Below are positions 14,476 to 26,416 of a DNA stretch of 64,000 bases, piece after piece (within the stretch, counting starts at the first letter, position 1; each line of letters opens with the position of its first letter). The notes beneath the pieces were generated by a model. It saw only the letters and a list, made by a program, of their open reading frames with translations. It had not been told where the DNA came from and did no database searches. This DNA is from Begonia masoniana (lineage: Eukaryota > Streptophyta > Magnoliopsida > Cucurbitales > Begoniaceae), in contig CM039503.1 in NCBI GenBank assembly GCA_022432975.1, forward strand, positions 53,194,466 through 53,258,465. Direction: 5' to 3'. Position numbers and translations under genes: made by a program.

Positions 14476-15617
14476 TTAGGTTTGATTCCCTGGTCGAGCT
14501 GGACCCATGTAGTTTGTCACCAATCCCATAATAGCAACCTGGATTGAAAATAGCAACAAAAAAGACATGGTAAAAAACAAACAATTCTGCCTGAAAATCA
14601 ACATCACTTCAAATGAAATGGCTCTACTTGTCTACTCATTACAGAACTCCGTAGCATTTGAATCAAATTTATGTTCTACAATCGAAAAATCTTAAATTAG
14701 CTACTGACATTCCGAGCAGTCACCATATACTTAGCATAATGGTATATAATAGCAAGCCTCTAAAAGAACACTCTTAGACATCACTAGATGAAACTACGAT
14801 GGACATCAACAGATATCCACAGTTCACAACATCGTATAGCAATCTAAAAGCGTGTGCGAGATTCGAGAATATCCGTCTCACCCACTTCTCCCAATCATGG
14901 TCATGCAAACTGAAATTATTTGATTTAGGCAAGTCGTTTATGTTCTGAATGGAGAAGATTGCATAGACTGCTCTACTTTTACCTTTTTAATTAGGTGATT
15001 TAGCGTAATGAATACAGAACACTATTAGAAAGTCCACCTCTTCACTCAAATTACACCAAACTGTAACACAAAAACTCAAGGGCTCATATACATCATTAAA
15101 AATCATTCATGCCCTAAAAATCCATCACCCGATCGATCATGTTACTAGCTTTGTCTTTCAAATTTTATCATCTCGCTCCAAATACCACCAGTGATAAATT
15201 TAATCAACCATACGAGTTGCGAATTAAAATAATTGGGAGAAAACTCAAACGTAACACATAAATCAGCGTATAAAACTGAAATTCACCTCACATCATAGCC
15301 ATAGAGATCTGTTTGAGATCGCTTTCCAAGTTCTTCATGTTGGTCAGCGATTGAGCGCAGAAAATGATGGCCAACCACGAGCTCAACGTGTACTGCCGAA
15401 TTACAACCACCCAAGAAAAATCAACGCAACGCATACGAAAGAAAACAAAACTGTAATTAGCTGATGATTTGCTAACCCTGAACATGACACCAGCTATGCC
15501 GAAAACGACGGCGATGAATCCAGAGTAGTCCACCGGAAGATCCTGCGGGTCTACCGTCTGAGCAACGAAGGGCTTTGCCGCCGACGGCAGACGCGGATCG
15601 TTCGTCTGTGTTGACAT
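14476..15617 (-). CDS. Asterix (PAT10-complex subunit) homologue, 101 codons, 3 exons
   Basis: This small ER membrane protein, with CCDC47, forms the PAT chaperone that holds transmembrane helices during insertion. Exons: 15617-15477 (47 codons), 15392-15291 (34 codons) and 14538-14476 (20 codons and stop). Exon 1 carries DPRLPSAAKPF and QDLPVDYSGFIAV, exon 2 SSWLAIIFCAQSL and LKQISMAMM, exon 3 AIMGLVTNYMG. These match the Asterix/WDR83OS family along their whole length, with three hydrophobic segments, and the family length is about 106. Intron 1 is normal. At the exon 2/3 junction no GT donor keeps the frame: conserved reading needs an intron starting TG (after ATGATG), while a GT six bases on would add an in-frame TGA. 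This may be a lost G in the assembly or a real splice-site change. Confidence 0.9.
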
Positions 15618-15659
15618 CTCTCTGCACCGCGTGATCCAGCAATAATTTATTTGGAACCT

Positions 15660-16480
15660 ATATTTACAAGGTTTGAGATTAAAAATAAATTGAATTTAAT
15701 AATATTATTTTTAAAATGCAGAAAAAATAATAAATCCGTGACCAGTATTGTTTAGATATTATTGATGCGACAAAAATGAGAAAAACGATTTGCAATTTAT
15801 ATCTTATTTTTGAAATATTTTCAGATTAAATATATATTTTTTTTTCGACAGCACCTCCATCATTTTGATTTTCCTGGCTCGGTTTTAGGATTTTCTTGAA
15901 GGTTTTTCGCAGATTTTGGCGAAAAAAACGCGGTCGAATTTGATGATTTTGGCAGCAAAAACGCACGGATCTGAGGGTTTGGATGAGAGAAAACTCGGGT
16001 TTTCTTAAGAAAACTGATCTATTTCCTTATATACTAAAGCATAACGGGAGACCGTGTGAGGGTGAACACCCCATGCGTGTTCTTAGAACGGAGGACCGTT
16101 TTATGAATGCGGCAAACCGTTCTTAGAACATTTAGCATACGGGCACTGGTGGATCACGTTGATGCGGGGAGTGCGTTTGAGGGTGGAGACCCCCGTTCTA
16201 GCGCGCGAGTGGTCTCCTCCCTCAAACGCACCCCCGTTCTAGGCTTCTCCACTGTCAAACGCACCCCCCGCTCTAGGCTTCTAGCGCGCACTTACGGGGC
16301 ACAAGGAGAACGAGAGATGCGGTTGGGGGTGGAAACCCCCTGCGCTCACGTGCGGAGCACATTCCAGCGCGCGAGGGGTGTCCACCTCCAAGCGCAACCC
16401 CCGTTTTTCAATGCATTGTACATGGAGAACGCCCCGGATAGAAGGGGACTGTTCTTAGAGAACGGTCCCCCCGTTCTATG
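15660..16480. other. Interval with a GC-rich internally repeated block
   Basis: 15.66-16.0 kb is AT-rich and is probably the Asterix promoter side. At 16040-16480 variants of 'cccccgttctag', 'gcgcgcgag' and 'agaacggt' recur in both orientations, so the block is rich in short inverted repeats. A plus frame of 135 codons (16107-16514) over this block has no family resemblance and is probably not coding. Confidence 0.5.
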
Positions 16481-16637
16481 TGTAAATTTCAGAACGGCGA
16501 GTTATCGTTTATGAAGAGAGAGAAAATAGGGTTTCGTATTATGCGAATCAGAATACACATAAAGAGTTTATATAGTAGGTTTACAGAAAAGTAAATAGAC
16601 TAAAATATCCTTTAATACTAATATAATATAACTAATA
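16480..16637 (-). mobile_element. Relic of the copia 3' LTR
   Basis: On the minus strand this directly follows the polypurine tract GAGGGGGAA (16638-16646), where a 3' LTR must begin. It has a TATA box TATATAA at 16568-16574 and a leader-like stretch. The normal TG start appears as TA, and the downstream limit is unclear because the GC-rich repeat block begins at about 16480. Confidence 0.55.
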
Positions 16638-16646
16638 TTCCCCCTC
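16638..16646 (-). other. Polypurine tract of the copia element
   Basis: GAGGGGGAA on the minus strand lies just after the RNase H C-terminus and before the LTR relic, the position of plus-strand priming. Confidence 0.7.
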
Positions 16647-16654
16647 AAACTCAC

Positions 16655-19600
16655 GATGCTACAGCGATAAGCATTGAGAGTTTGTCAGACAAGAAACGGA
16701 AGCGCGAAGTAGAGAGTGCTTTGGTAAACATATCAGCAATTTGCAGATGAGAAGAAACGAATGGCAATGTGATGGTGCCGATCTGTAGGTGGTGGCGAGT
16801 GACATGACAATCAATCTCGATATGCTTGGTTCACTCATGAAAAACTGGATTGCGTGCAATCTGAATAGCACTCTGATTATCACAATGTAACGAAGTAGGG
16901 TGACAAAGAGAAATACCCATATCAGCAAGCAACCGGCGTAACCAAACAATTTCACTGGTAGTCGAGGCCATGGCACGATACTCTGCTTCTGTAGAAGAAC
17001 GAGAAATGACATCTTGTTTCTTGCTCTTCCAAGAAATAAGCGAGTCACCGAGGAAAATACAAAATCCAGTGGTCGATTTGCGATCCGTAGGATCACCAGC
17101 CCAATCCGCATCAGAATAAGCACACAGCTCTAACGAAGACATAGAAGGGAACAAGAGACTATGAAACTGAGTGCCCCGAAGGTACCTGAGAATACGAAGA
17201 ACGGCAGCCCAATGAACTGTAGTAGGAGTAGTGACAAACTGACTAACCACATGAACAGCATGCGCAATGTCGGGACGAGTCACAGTAAGATAAACCAAAC
17301 TGCCTACAATGGTACGATAGAGACTAGAATCTGTCAAAGGAGTGCCATCCGACGGAGAGTATCTAGCATTAGTCTCAAGAGGAGTATCAACAGTCCTGTT
17401 GTCAGTGAGTCGAGCACGCTCAAACAAATCAGCTATATACTTTGATTGAGATAAGAGATAGCCTTTTGGAGAATAGGCAACCTCAATTCCCAAAAAATAA
17501 CGTAACATACCCAAGTCTTTATAGCGAAGCAACGTGCCAACTCAGACTTCAAAGACTCAATACCATCTTAATCATCACCAGTAATTATCATGTCATCAAC
17601 ATACAAGGATAATAGAATACGACCTGTCGTTGTACGCTTGACAAATAACACCGAATCATGGTGACTAGGAAGAAAGCCAAACGAAGTGATCACTATGGAA
17701 AACTTCTCAAACCAGGCACGTGGCGCTTGCTTGAGACCATAAAGAGCTTTGCGAAGCTTGCAAACTTCACCAGGCTGATGAGTTACACCGGGAGGAGGCG
17801 TCATATAAACTTCTTCATGAAGATCGCCATTCAAGAAGGCATTCTTGACATCCATCTGAGATATTCGCCATCGACAAACAGAAGCAACTGCAATAAGGGT
17901 GCGAACAGTGGTCATTTTTGCAACAGGGGCAAAAGTTTCTTCATAATCCATGCCATACTCCTGGGAATAGCCTTTAGCAACAAGTCGGGCCTTGTATCGT
18001 TCAATAGATCCATCGGATTTGGTTTTTAATTTTATAGACCCAACGAGAACCAATGGTATGTTTGCCGAACGGCAGTGAAACCAATCCCATGTATGAGTCT
18101 GGTGTAGAACAGTAAGTTCCTCAGCCATAGCAGCCTACCAAAGGGGATCACGAACTGCCTCTCTATAGGACAAGGCTCAGAAAGACGATGAACAGAGGCA
18201 ACAAAGGAAGCAAAGGAAGTAGAATAAGAAGAGTACTCAAAATCAGGGAGTTTAGTAGACTTACGAGTACGAGTAGACTGACGTAGAGGAGGATCGTCCG
18301 CAATCTCATCCGACAACTGGGTGGTCGTAGGAGCAGGGGCATGAGAGGTGGATGTCTCGTGAACCAAAGTATCAGATAGAACTTCGTCGGGGTCAGTATC
18401 AAAAGGATCAATACGAACTAAATCTGACTGTGTCATATGATGAGAACTAGCAGGAACAGAAAATAAGGGAATATGCTCTAAAAACACAACATGACGCGAA
18501 ACATACAGTTTTGACTAACTGGATCAAAACAACGATATCCCTTTTGACCAACACCATAACCCAAAAAGACACATAAGGCGGACCGAGGAGACAATTTATT
18601 ACGCTCAACATGTGGTCGGAGAACAAAGCAAGTACAACCGAAGACGCGCAACGAGGAATAATCAGGTGAATGACCATATAATTTTTCAAAAGGGGACAAA
18701 CCTGAATTATGAGATATTGGAATTCTGTTGATCACATGAGCAGCTGTAAGTACTGCCTCCCCCCAAAACTCACTAGGAACCTCGGCTGACAACAAGAACG
18801 AACGAGCTGTTTCAACAAGATGGCGATGTTTCCTTTCAGCAACACCATTTTGTTGAGGAGTGTCTGTACACGAGGTTTGGTGGATAGTCCCATCAGAAGC
18901 AAGTAACTGGAAAAAATTGTTAGAAGTGTATTCACCTCCTAAATCACACCGAAAACGTTTAATGACAGAAGAGTGTTGGGTTTTCACAAGAGCTCTAAAG
19001 TTACTGAATATGGTAAGGAAATCAGACCTATGTTTCATAAGATAAACCCAAGTATAACGAGTGAAATCATCAATGAACGAAACATAATATCTGGAACCCC
19101 CTTTGGTGGATACAGGAGAGGGTCCCCACACATCAAAATGCACAAGATCAAATGGCGCAATGGAAAAGGAAATACTTTTATTAAAAGGCAAGGCTGAAAA
19201 TTTAGCCAGTTTACAACCACGACAATCAGAAATATCATGACTGGCTAAATGACCTAAAACTCCCATAGACAACAAAAATTTTAAACGAGACGCAGAAACA
19301 TGACCCAAACGAGAATGCCAAAGATAAAAATCAGAAGACGAACGATTCAAACGAAAAGACGACAAATCCACACTAGAGGCAGCAACATCTGATACTTTGA
19401 GCTCATCCAAAACATAGAGTCCCCCTTCCCTACGGCCGGTCCCAATCACCTTCTGAGATTGCAGGTCCTGAACACAACAATTGGTAGAAGTAAAAAGAAC
19501 TGAGAGACCAGAATCACACAATTGACCAACAGATGCAAGATTTAAGGTTAGACTAGGAATATGGTATACATCAAATAGAGATAAACGAGATGTGCGAACA

Positions 19601-20754
19601 GAGCCAATTCCTACCAATGGCGTTGGAGTACCATCAGCGGTTATGACAGACAAAGAGGGAGCAGAAGTAACAGATGTAAACGAATCAATATCAGGAGACA
19701 TATGATGAGAAGCACCTGAATCTAAAATCCATAAGGGAGATGATTTACCTGAATTAGCAGACAAAGACAAACCTTTAAGAGAGGAGGCTGACATGGCATG
19801 AGGCTGTGAAGTAAAGAACTGCTGAAACTGCTCAAACATATATGGATCCAAAGATGGGGCAGCAACTGCATTGTTGGGCTGAGGTGGGCGATACGTCCAG
19901 GGAGCAGTCTGCGGCGGGCGTTGTTGTTGCGGTGGTCTTTGTTGCTGCTGTTGTTTGCCTTTACTCAGCAATTTCGGACACTGAGCCTTCCAATGACCTT
20001 TCCCCTTGCAAAAAGCACATTCATCCTGAGAGACCTTAGAAGCTGGTCTGTTTTGGTTGCTAGGCAGAGACTGTTGAGGAGCAGCAAAAACGGATGGATT
20101 CGTAGGTGTGACAGACACCTTATCTACCTTAGACTTAAGCCGAATCTCCTCTGCTAACAATTCATTAACCACTGAATCAACAGACGGAAGAGGAGAACGA
20201 TGTAGAATTGTCCCACGCAATCCCTCGAAATCATTCCGAAGAGCCATCAAAAACTGTACCAGACGTTGTGCTTCTCTACGAGAAATATACGGTTCAAATG
20301 CTCGCAGCTCTGCAGACTCAGTGAGAGCCAACTGATCCCAGAGATTAGTCATGGCAGAATAAAACTCTTGGATACTCATATCATTCTGCTGAAGTGCGCA
20401 AATATCTGACTCCAATTGATACTGTTTGGCGAAATTAGACTGCGTGTACAATCTAGCCAGATGATCCCAGACCTCTTTAGCTGTCTCATACTTCGCCAAC
20501 TGAACACCAATGGAGTGAGTAACAGAATTGTTAATCCACGTAATAATCTTCGAATTATCAGCCTCTCAATTGTCAACCAAGGTCGCATAATCGTTTGCCT
20601 TGTCGTCTGTAGGTTTAACCCGCACACCTGTAACATAGCTCCACATAGATTTTCCACGCAAAAAATTCTTCATAACATAGCTCCAATACGTATAGTTTTT
20701 ACCATCCAATTGAATACTAATCGACTGAAGAAAATCATCCTTGCGACTAGCCAT
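16655..20754 (-). pseudogene. Ty1/copia gag-pol, frameshifted
   Basis: The polyprotein order is complete. Gag starts at ATG 20754 (MASRKDDFLQ) and is interrupted by a TGA at about 20567. The long frame 20499-18478 has the knuckle CAFCKGKGHWKAQC, protease WILDSGASHHM, the GAG-pre-integrase HSRLGHVS segment and the integrase core with its D, D and E (FDVWGP, RCDLGGEY, GVAERKHRH); the usual DNGGEY is DLGGEY here. RT (18128-17568) has DVKNAFLNGDL and YVDD and ends in a stop. RNase H (17532-16831) has SDADWAGD, STEAEY and HCDNQSA. Order PR-IN-RT-RH identifies copia. At least four frame breaks make it inactive. I found no 5' LTR or PBS upstream of gag. Confidence 0.93.
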
Positions 20755-20939
20755 AATGAAAAAGACACGGAAACGAAATCTCAAAATCCGAAATCCCAAA
20801 ATCCGAAATCCCCAAATCAACAGAATTTGAAATCTCCAAATAATCAAATCACAACCAAAATTACAAAATCCAAAAATCACATAGAAAACCCACTGTTCAA
20901 TTGCCCACGCAGCATCAATATGTGAAGTCACCTCTCAAA

Positions 20940-21290
20940 TCAAAGTTGGCCCACCAACAATTGCTTTTTAACATAAATTAATCCAAACATCCTTTAAATA
21001 AAACGGGTTCTGGTTTTATTGGCTGCTCACCCGAACTGCCAACAGAGGGAGAGATCGAGCGAGGGACCGAGAGAGAGAGAGAGAGAGAGAGCGTGACAGA
21101 GAGAAACAGAAAGAGAGACGAAAACCGAACGAGTGAAACTGAAGGCAGAGTGAGGGGGACTTACGCTGCTGTGTTCGTCGGAGAGGAGTCTGAGAGAGCC
21201 TCGTCGGAGCTCGGTCGCTCGAGTGGAGGACGGCTTCCTCGGAGTTGCTGCTCGGCGGAGGTCGAACAGTGGTCGGAGGTCCGGCGAGGT
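20940..21290 (+). promoter_or_regulatory. Probable promoter and first exon of the snoRNA host transcript
   Basis: A GGCCCA motif at about 20948 is the reverse of the site II element (TGGGCC) common in plant ribosome-biogenesis promoters. A GC-rich transcribed-looking region with GA repeats (21071-21092) follows and ends in a strong donor, GGCGAG|GTAAGT, at about 21290. There is no convincing coding frame. The assignment as host of the U14 copies downstream is inferred from strand and position. Confidence 0.35.
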
Positions 21291-22990
21291 AAGTTCTCTC
21301 TCCGATTTTCTCCTTGGTTTTACAAAATAGGAAGGATCGGTCGGTGTGATTTTTCCTCCTCGCCTATCCTTCGATTTAAAGAAAAATTTCCCTGACGTTT
21401 TCCTTAAATTTTTGGGTTGGATTGTAGATGAATTGGGGGAGGAGTTAAGTTCCCCCCACTCCATTTAATTGTAGAAAATTGTGGGTGGAATAGTGTTTGC
21501 TCTGTTACACTTCAAGAACCCATCTCTCATCTCTTTAGTAAAATAGTTTAAAATGGGAGTGGGGGATTGGGGCATGCTGTCATCATACTTTATGCGTATG
21601 ATATTGCTGTTGCTGCGTAGATAAATAAAAAAAAGAAAAAATCTTTCAGGCAGCTTTGTCTCAACATCTATACTCCATCATTATTTACTGAAATATTACA
21701 AGTTTTTTGCAGGATATTGAACTGACATTACAAGGCATTTACTGGGTGGTGCATTGGCCCTCTTATACCTGTTTGTGGCCAGTGGTTGGCCAGACCCAAA
21801 ATCCTCAAGCTTTTGCTGCATGTCACTGTTACTACACTTGCACTGTCGAGTCAATTCTTTCCTTATAGTATGGATGCACCCAAAAAGGGTTGTATTTCAG
21901 CATACCTTACGTATTGAAGGTACTAAAGCTAACTAAGACACGCTTCTATTAATGCGAGACATTCATTTCACATTTATTGTTTTTACTTTTATCAGATCTT
22001 ATAAAATTGGTGTGCAGTATGTTGATTGTCATCTACTGGTGGTATTCACTTTGGTGATTTGATCTTTAATGAAAATTATGTATGAGAGTCACTTGAAACT
22101 GTAGACCTATCATTGCGAGTCACCTGGCTGGTTTGTTTGATTTCATCGAAAGATTATGTAGTTGAGACCTCTCTCCACCTCTGTCTCGGATGACCTCAAA
22201 ATGCTGAAAATCATCTGGGGAAATCTTTCATTTGCAGGCACTGTTTTAATTTATTACGTCAAATATTTTATAGTTGTTAATATATTAAAATTTAAAAAGG
22301 AATAGAATAGAGGTGTATTAGGGTTTGGCTTCAACAGCTATATATACTGCCACCAACTTACGACTTCCTACCCAATGGCCGAAACATCATCGGCCTCCAT
22401 GAAAATTCTTCTACTTTAACTTCTTATTTTCTACCTTCTTGTATCATCTGTATTTCCTTTCATTTTTGATTAATTGTGTGACCTGACGAAGAAAGCATAG
22501 TTCATTTCTCTTGCCGCTGCCAAACTCAGGAAAAAGTATTAGCATTGTTTTGGGATGAAGCTTTGATGTTGTTTTTGCAGCTGATGCAATTCTTGGACTT
22601 GTCTGTATGTTATCGTTGTATTCTATGTTGTAATCATCACGCCAGCTGTTGAGAAAAGGCAATCAGTTCAGAATGCAATTTCTAATTTTTGTTTTCATGC
22701 AAGGGACTTATACTCCTGCCTCCCCAGTAGTGGTTGGGTGTTCAGGAATGAACAATTCCCTAATATTCATATTCAATATTCATCCATCACTTTGTCAGCT
22801 GTCACTTGGTTACGTGCTGATCATTAATCGGGTGGAAAATTCTGTCTTGTTTTATGACACTGTTAGAGTTTGTTCTACTTTAAGCTCTCCTGGTGCTGGC
22901 ATCTTGTTTTAATGCTTTTTTCACTACTCTGTCAAATTGTTTTCATGAAGTACTCTATGTTCTGTTGTGGATTTTAATCTTTGAGCATTG
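21291..22990 (+). ncRNA. Body of a probable non-coding snoRNA host gene
   Basis: T-rich intron-like stretches alternate with less biased segments, with several acceptor-like ends such as TTTTTTGCAG near 21714 and TTTCATTTGCAG near 22238. Reading frames are short (up to about 87 codons) and unlike any family I know. Other snoRNAs may be present, but I could not identify paired C and D boxes with confidence. Exon limits are not resolved. Confidence 0.35.
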
Positions 22991-23109
22991 GTTTATGATG
23001 ACAACAAAGAAGGCTTGTTTCTCAAAACATTCGCAGTGGCTGCCTAAGAACTTTCGCCTTTGCCAGGCTTGAGAGTTAATGCTGCCTTTATCCTTGGATG
23101 TCTGAAACA
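22991..23109 (+). ncRNA. U14: U14 C/D-box small nucleolar RNA
   Basis: U14 guides 18S rRNA processing and methylation. C box ATGATGA is at 22995-23001 and D box CTGA at 23102-23105. The terminal stem GTTT/AAAC pairs across them. Domain B, CATTCGCAGT (about 23028-23037), is fully complementary to the conserved ACTGCGAATG of 18S rRNA. Domain A, TCCTTGGATGT (23091-23101), is complementary to ACATCCAAGGA of 18S, and the preceding GCTGCCTT extends this pairing after a 2-nt bulge. Both elements next to the D box are the diagnostic U14 arrangement. Plant U14 genes usually occur in tandem clusters within longer transcripts, as here. Confidence 0.87.
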
Positions 23110-23153
23110 TTAACTATGCTTTCATGAAAGTGCTCTCCTGTGATGGCGCCATT

Positions 23154-23260
23154 GATTATGATGACATCACAGAAGGCTTGTTTCTCCAAAAACTGGCAAG
23201 AATTTGGTCTCTGCAAAGCTTGAGAGCTCATGCTTCTCTCGTTCTTGAATGTCTGAAACG
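23154..23260 (+). ncRNA. Diverged tandem copy of U14
   Basis: Tandem duplicate of the U14 unit, together with its 5' flank 'tttcatgaa'. The C box ATGATGA (23158-23164), the segment AGAAGGCTTGTTTCTC and the D box CTGA (23253-23256) are kept. The domain B sequence is lost, and domain A has changed from TCCTTGGATGT to TTCTTGAATGT, which breaks the 18S pairing. The closing stem is also weaker. It is probably a U14 pseudogene or an orphan derivative. Confidence 0.7.
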
Positions 23261-24590
23261 TGAACTTATGGAAGGAAATTATTATGAATAAATGATTTTT
23301 CTTTATTATTTCTGATTTCTTCCTCCTAATGCTGCATTGCTGACTGTCAGTTTTAGCTCATTTTCAATTTCAGCCATCAGTTTACATGTATGGCTTTTTG
23401 GTTTCCAGCTCGATGCCAACCGTTGAGGAGCAAGAATTTAGTAACAGATAGATAAACGCAGTGGCAGAACTCGTCTCAATTCAATATTTAGCTACGGGTA
23501 AATTTGGGAATAGGCGACAAAATTACTTTTGTCTTGATGGAGTTGATGCTCCATCGACGTATGCAAACCAGGCTTAGGATGGATGATTCTAGTTTGCGCA
23601 GATGTGATTCTCACCACATCCATCAACGTGCCTAATTGGTCTTTTTGCAATCACCATCAGCCAATTAGCATTCTGTGGGACGATGACTGAGACGCAGACG
23701 ATGTACTATTCTATTTCTGCATAAAAATTTCAACTTTTGCAATTCTATTCCCTGTTTTTCAGGGGGGGGGCTATGTAATTCTAATACCTGTTTACAATTG
23801 TAATTCACTGAGACAGATTTGATAATTGTTTTGGATGACATAGTAATATAGTTTTCTTCAGGTTGTTTGGGTGGACTGTGGATGATGTTATAAGCAACAC
23901 AACACAAAAAAAAAACATTTCGGTAATGTGTCTCCATCACGGTTTCAATTTCTCCCTCTACATGCTTGGAGTCTTGACACACGGAACTAGCAAGTTAATG
24001 TTCGCATAAAAAATACGGACATTTAAAACACTCTCAAAGTTTGACATGTCTGATACATCACATTATGTTAATCTAACAAAAATACTCAACACAGACGTGA
24101 CTAAGTTTGAGTCACCCCTAGCATAAAATATGTAATCTTCAAACAGATTTTACTATGCAGCATCCAATTCACATATGATAGTTTAACAAAAAGCTTGTCC
24201 ATAGAAAATAGGCAAATTAAACTTTTACCGGCCTTTCTGCCCAGACTCCACGTAAATGACAAAACCCTCTTTGAAAAAACCAAGGGGTATTTTTAAAAAA
24301 AAAATGATATTGGATTTAGTTGAAAGTTTTTTCACATGTTCACCGTATCATGTGAAGATAATCTAGAATTTGGTTTTATTAATGATTTATTTTCAGAATT
24401 TTTTAACACTTGTATAATATATTAATGATTTATGTTATAAAACAAACATAAACAGTAATAATACATTCGTTTATTTTTAAAATGTGATTTAAATTGTAAT
24501 TATTTATTTTATTTTAGACTACACGACATAAAATTAAAGTACGTAAAATTGTAATACAAAAACTAAACTAAACTAAACTACACCGCTGGG
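23261..24590. other. Interval without a recognisable gene
   Basis: The 3' part of the host transcript probably ends here. There is a G run at 23763-23771. At about 24290-24440 a stretch resembles the terminal repeat of the foldback element at 54862-55709 (shared 'gaaagttttttcacatgttcacc'-type sequence, shortened here) and is probably a fragment of that family. Confidence 0.45.
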
Positions 24591-24599
24591 TTGTTGTCG

Positions 24600-25700
24600 T
24601 TGTTTGTCATCCAATGCTAGAACTTATCATTCACATCTTTCTGAGACGCGATCGCCTCACTCTGTCCTGTGACAAGATCACTGACTCTGCCTATGAGGAG
24701 TTGGATGTCTCATTGTTGGCTCCATTGTGTCTCAAGCACCTCTTGCAGGTCCTGGTAGTGCGTCTGCTGCATCTGATACATCTGCTGGTAGTACGTCTGC
24801 TGCATCTAATACACCTTCTGCAGGTCCTGCTTGTGCATCTACTGCATATCATATATTTACTGGTGGTGCGTCTGCTGCATCTGCTGCAAATACTGTCAAA
24901 TGTCTCATCCACTAACCTCCTCCGCCTGGGAGGCCAATGGCGGCGTTGTGGTCTCCTCTATTGGCACTGATCGAGAGGTGGATGCCCCTTGATCGCTCTT
25001 CGACACTCAAGTGCCATCAACTTCCATGAGGCCCATTCGTATCAATTGAGTCATGTTAAATATGTTGGTAGATCTGAAGGGTATTTTCGGTTCGCCAACC
25101 GGTATCTGAATCTTAAATCGCTCGATGATCTTCATAATCAGTATCCCGTATGGGAGATTCATCCTGGATGTCCACCCGACTTCACGCATGTGACTTAAAA
25201 CCAAGAACCCAGGGTCAAAAAGCTTCCTGTTGCACAGCTTCTCCATGACATACAGGTCCATGTAACTCACGAGATTTCGATATCCATCTCGCAGCAGAAG
25301 GGTGTGGGCTAGCATGTTGCGAAGAACTCGACCTCTAACATTCAGGTCTCTTGTTTGTAGCTTCGCGAACACCCCAATGTTAGAATTGATGTGAATTTTT
25401 CGTAGGAACTCTACTCCCTCGGTTGATGGAAAAAAAAACACTATTTGGAAGCATAATAATATTGCTCCACCCCTTCTATGGCAAAGTATAACACTTCATT
25501 TACCGTCGCTGAACGTATCACAAAGGGTCCGTACCAGGATGTATGTCCTCAAACAAATCAAAACTTCATTTCTCCCATTGCTATCAAGTTCGCGTAGGAC
25601 AAGCAGAATTATTATCTCGCAAGTATCGCCACTCAATGCATAGACCCCGATAGGCTTATGTTGTCAAACGTCTCTTTTATGCCCAATGACTCACAACCTA
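24600..25700 (-). pseudogene. Decayed TE-associated gene (putative plant transposon protein domain)
   Basis: The minus strand reads NEVLYFAIEGVEQYY just before 25442, then a 144-codon frame (25441-25007) containing NVRGRVLRNMLAHTLLLRDG, YMDLYVMEKLCNRKLFDPGF and MREVGWTSRMNLPYGILIM. It then continues into a broken Q-rich C-terminus (24910-24600) with repeated QMQQTHYQ-type units. This resembles the abundant, poorly characterised proteins annotated as plant transposon protein domain in dicot genomes. At least three stops interrupt it. No terminal repeats or target duplication were found. Confidence 0.6.
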
Positions 25701-25810
25701 TAAAGTCACCTTCATCCAATAATTAATTGAGTGTTTCTGCAAATCTTTCTCAAACTTCCTCTCATAATCTTCATTGCAAAAATTCATGGCAATATACTGT
25801 CCAAAATAGC

Positions 25811-26318
<508 letters not shown>

Positions 26319-26386
26319 TTGACAAAATTAAAAAATCATTAACATATATTCTTAAATACATATGAAATAAATAAATAAATAAATAA

Positions 26387-26416
26387 CTCATCCTTAAAGG
26401 ATGAGTTTTTTTTTTA
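26387..26416. repeat. Short perfect hairpin followed by T run
   Basis: ACTCATCCTT/AAAGGATGAGT forms a stem of about 10 bp with almost no loop, followed by about 10 T. It looks like a bacterial terminator but has no such meaning in a plant nuclear locus. Confidence 0.6.

Noticed and set aside
16107..16514. 135-codon plus-strand frame
   Set aside because: It covers the GC-rich inverted-word block, has no family resemblance, and its length is explained by low stop frequency in GC-rich DNA.
21027..21464. 145-codon minus-strand and 100-codon plus-strand frames
   Set aside because: Both are over the low-complexity GA/CT-rich first exon of the presumed snoRNA host; composition is S/R/E-rich without a domain.
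26387..26416. Rho-independent terminator-like hairpin
   Set aside because: The shape fits, but the context is a plant nuclear genome next to a microsatellite; treated as a chance palindrome.
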